Shown piece by piece: positions 36,052-44,524 of a DNA stretch of 64,000 nucleotides (position 1 is the stretch's first letter; each line of letters starts with the position of its first letter). The notes under the pieces are model-generated. The model saw nothing but the letters and a program-made list of their open reading frames with translations, had not been told where the DNA came from and did no database searches. This DNA is from Marmoricola sp. URHB0036 (GTDB lineage: Bacteria > Actinomycetota > Actinomycetes > Propionibacteriales > Nocardioidaceae), in contig NZ_AUEP01000004.1 in assembly GCF_000426045.1 (NCBI RefSeq), positions 1 through 64,000 on the forward strand. Direction: 5' to 3'. Position numbers and translations under genes: made by a program.

Positions 36052-37085
36052 ACCAGGCCCAGGGTGTCGAGGTCGCGGATCGCGGCGCAGGCGCGACGGA
36101 CCATGGCCGCGAACATGAGGTCGCCGCGGTCGGTCCGGGTGCCGTAGGCGAAGCCGAAGACGGCGACCAACGGGCCCTGCACCATGGCGAAGCGGTAGTC
36201 GTCCCAGCACTGCTCCGAGGTGTACGACGAGACGCCGTGTGCGAGCAGCGCCTGGTGGTACGCCGCGACGAGGTCGCGCTCGCCGGCACGGCGGTCGTCG
36301 ACCTCCAGGCTGGTCCCGAGGACGTAGGCGAGGTCTCGCGCGGGCAGGGCCAGCGACAGGGTCTGCCAGTCGACTGCCCACACGGAATCGCCGTCGAACA
36401 TCAGGTTGTCGAGCCGGTAGTCGCCGTGCACCAGCGCGAACCGCTCGGCTCGGGCGAGGGCCCAGGTCTCGGCCACCTCGACGCACCCGTGCAGGGTGTC
36501 GACGTCGTCCTCGCCGATGCGGTCGTGCAGCGCGTCGACGAACGTCTCGGTGGCCGGCCCGTAGAGCTCGGCGAGGATGGCCGCGTCGTCGGGACCGTTG
36601 ACCGAGAGGCCCGGGACGTCCAGCAGCGTGGGGTCGCACCACCTCGGGCCGTGCAGACCGGCCAGGTTCACGACCGCAGCGCCCGCCTGTCCCAGGCTGC
36701 AGCCTGCGAGCTGGTCGCCCTGGACGGCAGGCGCCAGGTCCTCGAGGAGCAGCGTGAACTCGCCGGTCCCGGCCCGGATGGCGGCGTACTCGCAGCGCGG
36801 CACCACCACCGCGACCGTCGAGGCCAGGTCGGCGTAGAAGGTGACCTCGCCCCGGTAGGCGCCGGCGAGCATCTCGCGCGTGCCGGGGTCCGCGGCCGGG
36901 AGCTTCGCCAGCACGGTCTCCCGCCCGTCGGCGCCGAGCAGGGTGACGCGGTAGCAGACCCCGATCTGCCCGGTGCCGACGGCGTCGACCGAACGCACCT
37001 CGACCGGGCGCTGCAACGCCTCGCTCAGCCAGGTCGACGTGAGCTGGTCGGGTCGGCACACCACGTCCGGCGTCAGCGGACCCAC
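36048..37085 (-). CDS. Aminoglycoside phosphotransferase-fold protein (ACAD10/11-like kinase)
   Basis: A 345-residue protein kinase-like fold. The nucleotide-binding N-lobe contains VLAKLPAADPGTREM (Lys), and the catalytic loop is FALVHGDYRLDNLMFDG (HGDxxxxN, about residue 240) with the metal Asp in VWAVDWQTLSLALPARDLAY. In actinobacteria such proteins sit in steroid and lipid gene clusters next to acyl-CoA enzymes and probably phosphorylate a hydroxylated intermediate, as the mammalian ACAD10/11 APH domain does; this is inference. GTG 37085 overlaps the LLM stop; GTG 37064 is an alternative. Last gene of the minus-strand operon that starts with the SDR. Confidence 0.82.
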   Translation of the reverse strand: MGPLTPDVVCRPDQLTSTWLSEALQRPVEVRSVDAVGTGQIGVCYRVTLLGADGRETVLAKLPAADPGTREMLAGAYRGEVTFYADLASTVAVVVPRCEYAAIRAGTGEFTLLLEDLAPAVQGDQLAGCSLGQAGAAVVNLAGLHGPRWCDPTLLDVPGLSVNGPDDAAILAELYGPATETFVDALHDRIGEDDVDTLHGCVEVAETWALARAERFALVHGDYRLDNLMFDGDSVWAVDWQTLSLALPARDLAYVLGTSLEVDDRRAGERDLVAAYHQALLAHGVSSYTSEQCWDDYRFAMVQGPLVAVFGFAYGTRTDRGDLMFAAMVRRACAAIRDLDTLGLV

Positions 37086-38161
37086 CCCGGGTTGACCGGC
37101 AGCTCCGCGAACCGGGCCGGGTCGCGGACCGCGCTCCAGGCCTCGACGACCGGCACCAGCTCGGTGGGCGTCGCGCCGTGCAGGATCACGCTGTCGGCGC
37201 CGGCGTCGAGCTGGTCGGCGATCCGCCCGGCGCACGCCGCGGCCGATCCGGTGGCCGACGCGGCCAGCCAGCGCACCGGGATCACCTCGTCGCGCAGGTA
37301 GCTCAGCTGCTCGGTGGTGCCGACCGCGTCGAAGGCGCCCGGGTAGCCGTCCACCAGTGGATCCCGCCGGAAGCGGTCGAGGTCCTCGCGCGACCAGCCG
37401 TTGGCATCGACCAGCACCTGCCCGTAGCCCTGGAGGTACGTCGCGAGGCGGCCCACTGTCTTCCGGAGGGCGAGCTCCTCGGGCACCGACTCCTCGACCG
37501 TCGCCAGCACCGCCCAGATGCGCACGGACGCCGGGTCGCGCCCGGCTTCCTCGGCCGCCCTGCGGACCGTGCGCACCGCCCTCTCCAGGGTCTCGTCGGT
37601 GAAGAAGGTGTGCAGCACGACCGCATCGGCCAACCGCCCGGCGAGCTGCAGGGTGCGTTCGCCGATGGCCATCATCATGATCGGGATGCGCTCGTCGAAG
37701 CCGCTGTCCTGGCTGAGGTAGGGGAAGCTGCCGGCCGGTCCCTCGTGACCGACCACGGACCCTCCGGACCACAGGGTGCGGTAGATGCCGATGACGTCCT
37801 CGAGCTGGGCCGCGGTCACCCGGGGGACGCCCATCACGTCGAACAGTGCGTCGAAGCCCCGGCCGAGCCCGAGCGCGTAGCGCCCTCCACTGAGCCGGTG
37901 CAGCGTGGTCGCCATCGTCGCGGTCACCAGCGGGTGTCGCGTGTTGTGGTTGGTGGCAGCGGTCCCGATCCCGATGCGGTACGTCGCCGCGGCCGCGGCA
38001 CCCGCCAGGACGCCGGCGTCCTTGAGGTTGAACCGCTCGGAGAGGAACACCGCCCCCAGCCCGAGCGTCTCGGCCAGCCGGACCTCCTCGAGCAGGTCGG
38101 ACGGCGAGTCACTGTGGCCGGCCAGCCCGTAGCAGCCGAGCTCGACGAACGGCTGGCTCAT
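37073..38161 (-). CDS. Luciferase-like (probably F420-dependent) oxidoreductase
   Basis: A 362-residue protein of the luciferase-like monooxygenase superfamily. The TIM-barrel pattern is visible in RLAETLGLGAVFLSERFNLKDAGVL (about residue 28), TYRIGIGTAATNHNTRHPL (about 60) and LSGGRYALGLGRGFDALF (about 92). Absence of a clear FMN/reductase partner and the resemblance to the mycobacterial TIGR03857-type group suggest cofactor F420 rather than FMN. It would reduce or oxidise a ketone, alcohol or enone in the locus. The ATG overlaps the SDR stop (ATGA), and its 3' end overlaps the APH-like start. Confidence 0.85.
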   Translation of the reverse strand: MSQPFVELGCYGLAGHSDSPSDLLEEVRLAETLGLGAVFLSERFNLKDAGVLAGAAAAATYRIGIGTAATNHNTRHPLVTATMATTLHRLSGGRYALGLGRGFDALFDVMGVPRVTAAQLEDVIGIYRTLWSGGSVVGHEGPAGSFPYLSQDSGFDERIPIMMMAIGERTLQLAGRLADAVVLHTFFTDETLERAVRTVRRAAEEAGRDPASVRIWAVLATVEESVPEELALRKTVGRLATYLQGYGQVLVDANGWSREDLDRFRRDPLVDGYPGAFDAVGTTEQLSYLRDEVIPVRWLAASATGSAAACAGRIADQLDAGADSVILHGATPTELVPVVEAWSAVRDPARFAELPVNPGWVR

Positions 38162-38886
38162 CCGAAGGCGCGCATCACGTGGCCGTGGATGTCGGGGTAG
38201 CGCCGCAGGTGGGCTCCCCCGTTGACGTCGAGCACCTCCCCCGTCACCCAGCCCGCCCGAGCGAGGAACAGCACGGCGTCGGCGACGTCCTCCGGAGTGC
38301 CGGCCCGACCCAAGGGCGTGTTCTCGAGGTAGTCCTCCTCCACGCCCGGGATGTCCAGCGCCGGAGCCGTGAGTGGGGTCGGCACCAGTCCGGGCGAGAC
38401 GGCGTTGACGCGTACGCCGCGTCCGGCGAGCTCGAGCGCCGCGACCTCGGTCAGCATCACGAGTCCGGCCTTGGCCGCGCAGTACGCCGAGAGGCCTGCA
38501 CCGGGCTGCCGGGCGTTGAGGGACGCGATCGAGACCACCGAGCCGCCCTCACCGAGCAGGCGGCCGGCGTGCTTGAGCACGAGGAAGGACCCGGTGAGGC
38601 AGACGTCGACCACCCGACGGAACTCCGCGGCGTCGTGCTCGGTCACCAGTCCGAACGTGCTGGTCCCGGCGCTGTTCACCACCAGGTCCAGCGAACCAGC
38701 GCGCTCGACGATCCCCTCGAGGAAGATCTGCACGGCGTCCTCGTCCGTGACGTCCACGGGCGGCGAACCGGTCAGGTCCGCGACGTGCACGTCGTACCCC
38801 TCCTGCGTGAGCCTCGCTGCGACTGCGGCACCGATTCCCGAGTCCCCGCCGAACACGGCAGCGACCCCTCCGTGTTGTCCCTCCAC
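38158..38886 (-). CDS. Short-chain dehydrogenase/reductase
   Basis: A 242-residue classical SDR. The cofactor loop GGDSGIGAAVAARL (about residue 12) and VVNSAGTS (about 75) are variants of TGxxxGIG and NNAG. The catalytic Ser lies in SVVSIASLNA (about 120) and the Tyr-Lys pair in YCAAKAG (about 132). An acidic residue after the second strand (HVADLTG) favours NAD over NADP. The GTG at 38886 was chosen because the upstream frame has no family similarity. The gene heads the minus-strand operon and is divergent from the second FMO across a region containing the predicted operator 38915-38930. Likely oxidises a cyclic alcohol or beta-hydroxyacyl intermediate. Confidence 0.9.
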   Translation of the reverse strand: MEGQHGGVAAVFGGDSGIGAAVAARLTQEGYDVHVADLTGSPPVDVTDEDAVQIFLEGIVERAGSLDLVVNSAGTSTFGLVTEHDAAEFRRVVDVCLTGSFLVLKHAGRLLGEGGSVVSIASLNARQPGAGLSAYCAAKAGLVMLTEVAALELAGRGVRVNAVSPGLVPTPLTAPALDIPGVEEDYLENTPLGRAGTPEDVADAVLFLARAGWVTGEVLDVNGGAHLRRYPDIHGHVMRAFG

Positions 38887-38914
38887 GCGCTCACCGTAGA
38901 CACTCGGAGCCGTT

Positions 38915-38930
38915 TTTGACAGGTGTCGGA
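38915..38930. promoter_or_regulatory. Predicted TetR operator, SDR/FMO divergent promoter
   Basis: TTTGACAGGTGTCGGA carries the half-sites TTTGACA and TGTC, in the same arrangement as the perfect palindrome at 43458-43473. It lies 28 bp before the SDR start and 40 bp before the FMO start. A second short palindrome, GACGTACGTC, follows at 38938-38947. The regulator is probably the TetR protein encoded at 40320-40940. Confidence 0.55.
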
Positions 38931-38970
38931 AAAAGTCGACGTACGTCAAGTCAGCGGCTAGGGTCGCGGC

Positions 38971-40323
38971 ATGCCGGGCACGAGCGCACCCACGACCGCG
39001 GTGATCGGAGCCGGCATCAGCGGGCTCACCACGAGCAAGATGCTGGCCGACTACGCCGTCCCGTTCACCTGTTTCGAGGCCTCCGACCGGGTCGGCGGCA
39101 ACTGGGCGTTCGGCAACCCCAACGGGCACAGCAGCGCCTACCAGTCGCTGCACATCGACACCTCGAAGTACCAGCTGTCCTTCAAGGACTTCCCGATGCC
39201 CGACGACTACCCGGACTTCCCGCACCACACCCAGATCAAGGACTACCTCGACTCCTACGCCGACGCCTTCGGGCTGCGCGAGCAGATCGAGTTCGGCAAC
39301 CGTGTGCTGTCCGCCCGCCGGCTGGAGGGTGGCGGCTGGGAGATCGACGACGAGGCCGGCGCGACCCGTCACTTCGACCTGCTCGTCGTCGCCAACGGGC
39401 ACCACTGGGACCCGCGCACCGCGCAGTTCCCCGGCGAGTTCACCGGCGAGTCCTTCCACTCCCACCACTACGTCGACCCGTGGACGCCGTTGCACCTGAT
39501 GGACCGGCGAATCCTGGTGGTCGGCCTGGGCAACAGCGCTGCCGACATCACCGTGGAGGTCTCCCAGCGGGCGTTGCGCAACCGGGTCACCCTCTCGACC
39601 CGCAGCAGCGCGTGGGTGGTGCCGAAGCTGATGTTCGGCAAGGCCGCCGACATGAACTACCGCACCAACCCGCACCTCCCGATGAGCTGGCAGCGCAAGG
39701 TCGCCCAGTGGGGCCAGCGCCTCACGGCGTCGGACCCGACGCTCTACGGCCTGCCGGCCCCCAACCACAAGTTCTTCGAGGCCCACCCGACCCAGTCGGG
39801 CGAGCTGCCGCTGCGGCTGAAGTCCGGGGACGTGACGCCGAAGGGCAACATCGCCCGGCTCGATGGCAGCACGGTGCACTTCGAGGACGGCACCTCGTCG
39901 GACTTCGACGTGATCATCTACGCCACCGGCTACAACCTGACCTTTCCCTTCTTCGACCCCGAGTTCATCAGCGCCCCGGAGAACCGCATCGACCTCTACA
40001 AGCGCATCTTCAAGCCGGGCATCGACGACCTGATGTTCGCGGGCTTCGCCCAGGCGACGCCGACGTTGTTCCCGTTCGTGGAGTGCCAGGCGCGGCTGAT
40101 CGCGGCGTACGCCATCGGTGCCTACCTGCCACCGTCGGAGGCCGAGATGCGCGAGGTGATCAAGGCCGACGACGAGCGCTACATGGGCCACATGCTCGAC
40201 CGCCCGCGGCACACCCACCAGCTCGACTACTTCGTCTACGAGCACGACATCCGGACCAAGGAGCTCCCGGCCGGACGTTGCCGGGCCCAGGCACGGCACC
40301 GCACGCAGCAGGTGCCGGCGTGA
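38971..40323 (+). CDS. Flavin-containing monooxygenase (FMO/BVMO superfamily), paralogue 2
   Basis: A 450-residue paralogue of the enzyme at 34723-36051 with the same motif order. These are VIGAGISGLTTSKML (FAD, about residue 10), FTGESFHSHHY (FMO fingerprint, about 160), ILVVGLGNSAADI (NADPH, about 185) and IYATGYN (about 315). The C-terminal 25 residues (RCRAQARHRTQQVPA) are basic and not conserved in paralogue 1. It is co-transcribed with the TetR regulator and alpha/beta hydrolase that follow. A monooxygenase followed by an esterase-type hydrolase is the expected pair for Baeyer-Villiger ring opening of a ketone, though the fingerprint is closer to the classic FMO form. Substrate unknown. 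Confidence 0.9.
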   Translation: MPGTSAPTTAVIGAGISGLTTSKMLADYAVPFTCFEASDRVGGNWAFGNPNGHSSAYQSLHIDTSKYQLSFKDFPMPDDYPDFPHHTQIKDYLDSYADAFGLREQIEFGNRVLSARRLEGGGWEIDDEAGATRHFDLLVVANGHHWDPRTAQFPGEFTGESFHSHHYVDPWTPLHLMDRRILVVGLGNSAADITVEVSQRALRNRVTLSTRSSAWVVPKLMFGKAADMNYRTNPHLPMSWQRKVAQWGQRLTASDPTLYGLPAPNHKFFEAHPTQSGELPLRLKSGDVTPKGNIARLDGSTVHFEDGTSSDFDVIIYATGYNLTFPFFDPEFISAPENRIDLYKRIFKPGIDDLMFAGFAQATPTLFPFVECQARLIAAYAIGAYLPPSEAEMREVIKADDERYMGHMLDRPRHTHQLDYFVYEHDIRTKELPAGRCRAQARHRTQQVPA

Positions 40324-40940
40324 GCCGGGCCGGCACCCGCGACCGACGGCCGCCGCAGAAGGGTGACCAGCGACGCAGCGCGCTCCTGGAGTCGCTCGAC
40401 CAGCACCTGCAGGAGAGCAGCTTCGACTCGATCAACATCGCCGACATCTCCCGCCGAGCCGGTGTCACCCGCTCGGCCTTCTACTTCTACTTCGAGAACA
40501 AGGCCGCGGCCGTGGCGGCCCTGATGGAGGAGCTGTACGACGAGATCTTCGCCGTCTCCCGCGAGCTGACCAGCACCGACAGCACGCCCGAGGTCCGCAT
40601 CACCTCGATGGTGACCGGGCTGTTCGGCGCCACCCGTCGCCACGAGCACCTCTTCGCCGCGATGCTCGAGGCACGGGCGACCAGCCAGGCCGTCCGCGAG
40701 ATGTGGGATGCCGACCTCCAGTCGTTCGTCGAACCCCTGGCCGAGATGATCGGCTCCGAGCGAGCGGCGGGCCGGGCGCCGGACGGACCCGACCCGGTCG
40801 GTCTCGCGACGATGCTGCTCGAGCTCAACGACCGGGCACTGGAGCGACTGGTCCGAGGCAGCACGCTGACCACCGAGCAACAGGAAGAGGCCGTCACCGC
40901 CGTCTGGCTGCGGACCATCTACGGAACGGTGGCGCCGTGA
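40320..40940 (+). CDS. TetR-family regulator of the monooxygenase locus
   Basis: A 206-residue regulator. After a basic 20-residue N-terminus comes the helix-turn-helix INIADISRRAGVTRSAFYFYFENKAAAVAALM (blocks ISRRAGVTRS and FYFYFENK; about residues 38-65). The C-terminal domain is helical and resembles the EthR-like subgroup, whose members control neighbouring monooxygenases. The GTG start overlaps the FMO stop by 4 bp, and the stop overlaps the hydrolase start by 3 bp, so it is co-expressed with its probable targets. Candidate operators are 38915-38930 and 43458-43473. Confidence 0.9.
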   Translation: MSRAGTRDRRPPQKGDQRRSALLESLDQHLQESSFDSINIADISRRAGVTRSAFYFYFENKAAAVAALMEELYDEIFAVSRELTSTDSTPEVRITSMVTGLFGATRRHEHLFAAMLEARATSQAVREMWDADLQSFVEPLAEMIGSERAAGRAPDGPDPVGLATMLLELNDRALERLVRGSTLTTEQQEEAVTAVWLRTIYGTVAP

Positions 40941-41866
40941 GCGGGACGGAGATCAAGCACCAGGACCTGACCTTCGGCTCCGAGGGCACCGAGTGCTCCG
41001 CCTGGCACTTCACCGGTGTCGGCGATGCACTCGCGAGCACGGCGGGCCGTCCCGTCGCCGTGATGGCCCACGGCCTGGGCGGCACCAAGGACTCCGGGCT
41101 GCGGCCGTTCGCCCAGTCGCTGGCGGCCTCCGGGCTCGACGTCCTCGCCTTCGACTACCGCGGCTTCGGCACGAGCGGCGGGTCACCGCGACAGACGGTC
41201 AGCGGCGCCGGACAGGTCGCGGACTACCGGGCGGCGATGGCGGCCGCGGCCCGGCTGCCGGGTGTCGACCCGCAACGGCTGGTGCTGTGGGGGGTGTCGC
41301 TGTCAGGTGGCCATGTGATCGAGGCCGCGGCCGATCGTCCCGACGTTGTCGCCGTCGTCTCGCTGACCCCGCTGGTCGACGGGCTGGCCGCCGGTCGGCA
41401 CGCGCTCGCCACTCACAAGCCCTCCGAGCTGGTGCGCTCGACGGTCGCGGGCGTCCGCTCCCGCGCGTCCTCCGCCCTCGGGAAGCCCGCGGTGATGATG
41501 CCGGTGGTGGGGCGACCGGGCGAGGTCGCGGCACTCTCGCTCGAGGGCTGCTACGACGACTACCTGGCCATCGCCGGGCCGACGTGGCGCAACGAGATCG
41601 ATGCCAGTGTCGGGTTCGAGCTCGGCAACCTGCGTCCCATCCGTCAGGCCGACCGGATCTCGTGCCCGATGCTGGTGCAGATCGCCGACTTCGACCGCAG
41701 CGCGCCGCCGTACGCCGCAGCCAAGGCGGCCTTCAAGGCGCGCGCCGAGGTACGCCACTACCCGTGCGACCACTTCGACGTCTGGCCCGGCAAGCCGTGG
41801 TTCTCCTCGGCTGTCGAGCACCAGATCGCGTTCCTGTCGCGCGTGCTCACCCCATCTGCGAGCTGA
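40937..41866 (+). CDS. Alpha/beta hydrolase (esterase-like)
   Basis: A 309-residue alpha/beta hydrolase starting at GTG. The oxyanion segment is VMAHGLGGTKDSGL (about residue 41), FDYRGFGTSGGSPRQ (about 74) is the conserved loop before the elbow, and the nucleophile elbow is WGVSLSGGH (Ser about 120). The acid and His lie in LVQIADFDRSAPPY and YPCDHFDVWPG. It resembles the group of actinobacterial hydrolases formerly listed as X-Pro dipeptidyl-peptidase-like or acetyl xylan esterase-like. Placed after an FMO, it could open a lactone or ester produced by that enzyme. The last 20 bp overlap the converging ligase gene. Confidence 0.87.
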   Translation: MSGTEIKHQDLTFGSEGTECSAWHFTGVGDALASTAGRPVAVMAHGLGGTKDSGLRPFAQSLAASGLDVLAFDYRGFGTSGGSPRQTVSGAGQVADYRAAMAAAARLPGVDPQRLVLWGVSLSGGHVIEAAADRPDVVAVVSLTPLVDGLAAGRHALATHKPSELVRSTVAGVRSRASSALGKPAVMMPVVGRPGEVAALSLEGCYDDYLAIAGPTWRNEIDASVGFELGNLRPIRQADRISCPMLVQIADFDRSAPPYAAAKAAFKARAEVRHYPCDHFDVWPGKPWFSSAVEHQIAFLSRVLTPSAS

Positions 41867-43442
41867 CCTCCGCCGGGGCGTACGCCGTGCCGCGCTCGTC
41901 GCGCACCCAGAGCTGCTCGCCCTCGTCGGCGACGGCGCCCTGGGCGACCAGCTCACGCTTGAGCACCTTGTTGGTGGCCGTGCTCGGCAGGTCCTCGGCG
42001 ATGCGGACATAGCGCGGCCACGCCTTGGATGAAAGGTCCGGCTGCCCGGCCAGGAAGGCCTCCAGCTCCTCCGGGGTCAGGGTGGCGTCCTCCTGCAGCA
42101 CGACGGCCGCCATCACCTGGTCGCCGATGGCGTCTCGGGCGGCGTACACCGCGACCCGGTTGATCGCGGGCAGCCGGCTGAGGATCCGCTCGACCGGAGC
42201 CGCGGCGATGTTCTCGCCGTCGACGCGCATCCAGTCGGCCGTGCGCCCGGCGAGGTAGATCCAGCCGTCGGCGTCGCGGTAGGCGAGGTCGCCCGACCAG
42301 TACATGCCGTGCCGCATCCGGTCGGTCGTCGCCTGCTCGTCGTTGTAGTAGCCGGCGAAGTAGCCCGCCCCCTGGGTGTTGACCAGCTCACCGACGGCGT
42401 GGTCGGCATTGGTCAGGGCGCCGTGCTCGTCGAAGACCGCGACGGCACACTCGGTCACGGTCTCGGCGTCGTAGACCGCGACCCCGTCGAAGCCCTTGCC
42501 GATCGAGCCCGGTGGGGTGCCCTCCTCGCGGGTGATGATCACGGCGAGCTCGGTCGAGCCGAAGCCGTCGACCACCGTGCACCCGAAGCGGCGACCGAAC
42601 TCCTCGATGTCGCGATCGCCGGCCTCGTTGCCGAAGGCGACCCGCAGCGTGTTGTCGACGTCGTCCGGCTGTTCAGGTGTGGCCAGCACGTAGGCGACCG
42701 GCCGGCCCACGTAGTTCATGTACGTCGCGCCGTAACGGCGCACGTCGTCGAGGAACCTCGAGGCCGAGAACTTCGCGGGCGCCATCGCCGCCCCACTGGC
42801 GAGTGCGACCGCCCATCCGGCGACCACGGCGTTGGAGTGGAACAGCGGCATGGAGAGATAGCAGACGTCGGCCGGAGTGACCTGGAAGCGGTCGACCAGG
42901 TTGAGGCCCGAGAACAGCACCATCAGGTGAGCCACCTGGACGGCCTTCGGATCGCCACTCGTGCCCGAGGTGAAGATCATCATGAAGGTGTCCATGGCCT
43001 CGACCTCGCGCAGCGGCACCAGCTCGTCGCTCGATCCGACGAGCCCGGCCCACTCCTCGCTCGACGTGTCGAGCAGGCGTACGCCGGAGAGGTCCACGCC
43101 CTCGAGCAGGTGCCGGTGCTCGGCATCAGTGACCAGCACCTGGCACTCGGCCCGTCGTACGTCCGCAGCGAGGCCGGCGCCGCGACGAGTGGTGTTGATG
43201 CCGCAGAGGACGTAGCCGCCGAGTCCTGCGGCGGCCATCGCCCGCAGCATGTCCGGGGCGTTGCCGAGCAGGACGCCGACGTGCGGCGGCCGGCCGTCCT
43301 CGAGCAGGGCGATCAGTGCGGACGCCTCGGCACTCGCCTCGGCGAGGTGCTCCCGCCAGGTCCACGTGCGGTCGCCGTACAGCACGCCCGGCTGGTCGTC
43401 CTCCGCTCGCTCCCGCAGCAGCTGCTGGACCGTCTCGGCCAC
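41847..43442 (-). CDS. AMP-forming acyl-CoA ligase (FadD type)
   Basis: A 531-residue ANL-superfamily enzyme that activates a carboxylate to acyl-AMP and then acyl-CoA. The P-loop is MIFTSGTSGDPKAVQ (about residue 154), the A5 region VDGFGSTELAV (about 290), the hinge YWSGDLAYRDADGWIYLAGRTADWMRVDGEN (blocks YWSGDL and AGRTADWMRVDGEN; about 375-405) and the catalytic Lys in ATNKVLKREL (about 508). The length and the neighbours suggest a steroid side-chain or ring-derived acid (FadD3/FadD17/FadD19 type), but a specific match is not claimed. GTG 43442 has GGGAGG upstream and lies 15 bp after a perfect operator palindrome; a TTG at 43499 was rejected. Confidence 0.9.
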   Translation of the reverse strand: MAETVQQLLRERAEDDQPGVLYGDRTWTWREHLAEASAEASALIALLEDGRPPHVGVLLGNAPDMLRAMAAAGLGGYVLCGINTTRRGAGLAADVRRAECQVLVTDAEHRHLLEGVDLSGVRLLDTSSEEWAGLVGSSDELVPLREVEAMDTFMMIFTSGTSGDPKAVQVAHLMVLFSGLNLVDRFQVTPADVCYLSMPLFHSNAVVAGWAVALASGAAMAPAKFSASRFLDDVRRYGATYMNYVGRPVAYVLATPEQPDDVDNTLRVAFGNEAGDRDIEEFGRRFGCTVVDGFGSTELAVIITREEGTPPGSIGKGFDGVAVYDAETVTECAVAVFDEHGALTNADHAVGELVNTQGAGYFAGYYNDEQATTDRMRHGMYWSGDLAYRDADGWIYLAGRTADWMRVDGENIAAAPVERILSRLPAINRVAVYAARDAIGDQVMAAVVLQEDATLTPEELEAFLAGQPDLSSKAWPRYVRIAEDLPSTATNKVLKRELVAQGAVADEGEQLWVRDERGTAYAPAEVSSQMG

Positions 43443-43457
43443 AGGGCCCTCCCTCGT

Positions 43458-43473
43458 TTTGACACGTGTCAAA
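43458..43473. promoter_or_regulatory. Predicted TetR operator before the acyl-CoA ligase
   Basis: TTTGACACGTGTCAAA is a perfect 16-bp palindrome, 15 bp upstream of the ligase GTG. It shares both half-sites with 38915-38930. It is the best-conserved palindrome in the 34-46 kb locus. Confidence 0.68.
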
Positions 43474-43494
43474 CTACGAGGCGGATGATAGAAC

Positions 43495-43508
43495 TGCAAC
43501 CGGTTCTA
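43495..43508. promoter_or_regulatory. KstR-like operator before the luciferase-like gene
   Basis: TGCAACCGGTTCTA fits TnnAACnnGTTnnA at all fixed positions, 26 bp before the ATG at 43535 and within the same divergent promoter as the perfect TetR-type palindrome. The two sites suggest dual control of ligase and oxidoreductase genes. Confidence 0.55.
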
Positions 43509-43534
43509 GTTCCCGTCGGCCGAAGGATCCCTCG

Positions 43535-44524
43535 ATGACCTCGTTCGTCTCGCGCTTCGACTTCCGGGCGCCCGGCACGGACCGGAAGGCGCGGCAGGAG
43601 CTCTACACCCGGGCGCTCGACCAGGCGGCCTACCTCGACGAGCACGGGCACGACGCCGTGATGGTCTCCGAGCACCACGCCTCCGACGACGGTTACCTGC
43701 CCAGCCCGCTGCTCGTGGCGGCGGCCATGGTGGCGCGGACCCGGACAGTGCCCATCACCGTCTCGGCGCTGCTGGTGAACATGTACGACCCGATCAAGCT
43801 GGCCGAGGACGTGGCGGTGCTCGACCAGCTGAGCGCCGGACGGGTCAGCTACACCTTCGGCCTCGGCTACCGTCCCGAGGAATACGCCCTGTTCGGCCGC
43901 GACTGGGAGAGCCGGGGCGACGACATCGAGGAGCGCATCGAGCTGCTGCTGGCGTTGTGGCGCGGCGAGGAGGTGTCCTACGACGGCCGGACAATGCGCG
44001 TGACGCCGCTGCCGTTCAGCGACCCGCACCCGTTCCTGTTCTACGGCGGTGGCTCCAGGGCAGCTGCGCGGCGAGCCGCCCGACTGGGTCTGAACTTCCA
44101 GCCCAACGTCGCCGACAAGACCCTGCGAGACCTCTACAACGAGGAGTGCCGCAGCCACGGCCGCGAGCCCGGGTTCGTGCTGCTCCCGCCGCCCGGGCCC
44201 GGCACGGTGTTCTGCGCCGACGACCCCGACCGCTTCTGGGCGGAGTACGGCGAGCACCTGCTCGCCGACGCGATGGCCTACCGGGCCTGGTCGGGCACCA
44301 AGAACACCCTGATCACCGACGACTCGAGCACCGTCGAGGAGCTGCGCGCCGGGAGCCGCTACCTCGTGCTCGACCCCGACGAGATGATCCGGCAGTGCCG
44401 CGAGCGTGAGCTGCGCGCCGTGTCGTGCCACCCGCTGTGCGGCGGCATGCCGGAGGAGCCCTCCTGGGAGAGCGTGCGGCTGATCTGTGAGCAGGTCGCT
44501 CCGGCACTGCGGGCGGACGCATGA
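43535..44524 (+). CDS. Luciferase-like monooxygenase/F420-dependent oxidoreductase
   Basis: A 329-residue luciferase-superfamily protein, only distantly similar to the one at 37073-38161. Conserved elements are YLDEHGHDAVMVSEHHASDDGYLPSPL (blocks AVMVSEHHASDDGY; about residue 40), LAEDVAVLDQLSAGRVSYTFGLGYRPEEYALFG (blocks VLDQLSAGR and GLGYRPEEY; about 90-120) and FYGGGSRAAARRAARLGLNF (about 170). EHH near the flavin site is typical of the bacterial luciferase branch. It begins at the ATG after the KstR-like operator and starts an operon with the thioesterase and the DapB-like dehydrogenase (ATGA and GTGA overlaps). It probably oxidises or reduces a ring ketone. Confidence 0.87.
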   Translation: MTSFVSRFDFRAPGTDRKARQELYTRALDQAAYLDEHGHDAVMVSEHHASDDGYLPSPLLVAAAMVARTRTVPITVSALLVNMYDPIKLAEDVAVLDQLSAGRVSYTFGLGYRPEEYALFGRDWESRGDDIEERIELLLALWRGEEVSYDGRTMRVTPLPFSDPHPFLFYGGGSRAAARRAARLGLNFQPNVADKTLRDLYNEECRSHGREPGFVLLPPPGPGTVFCADDPDRFWAEYGEHLLADAMAYRAWSGTKNTLITDDSSTVEELRAGSRYLVLDPDEMIRQCRERELRAVSCHPLCGGMPEEPSWESVRLICEQVAPALRADA

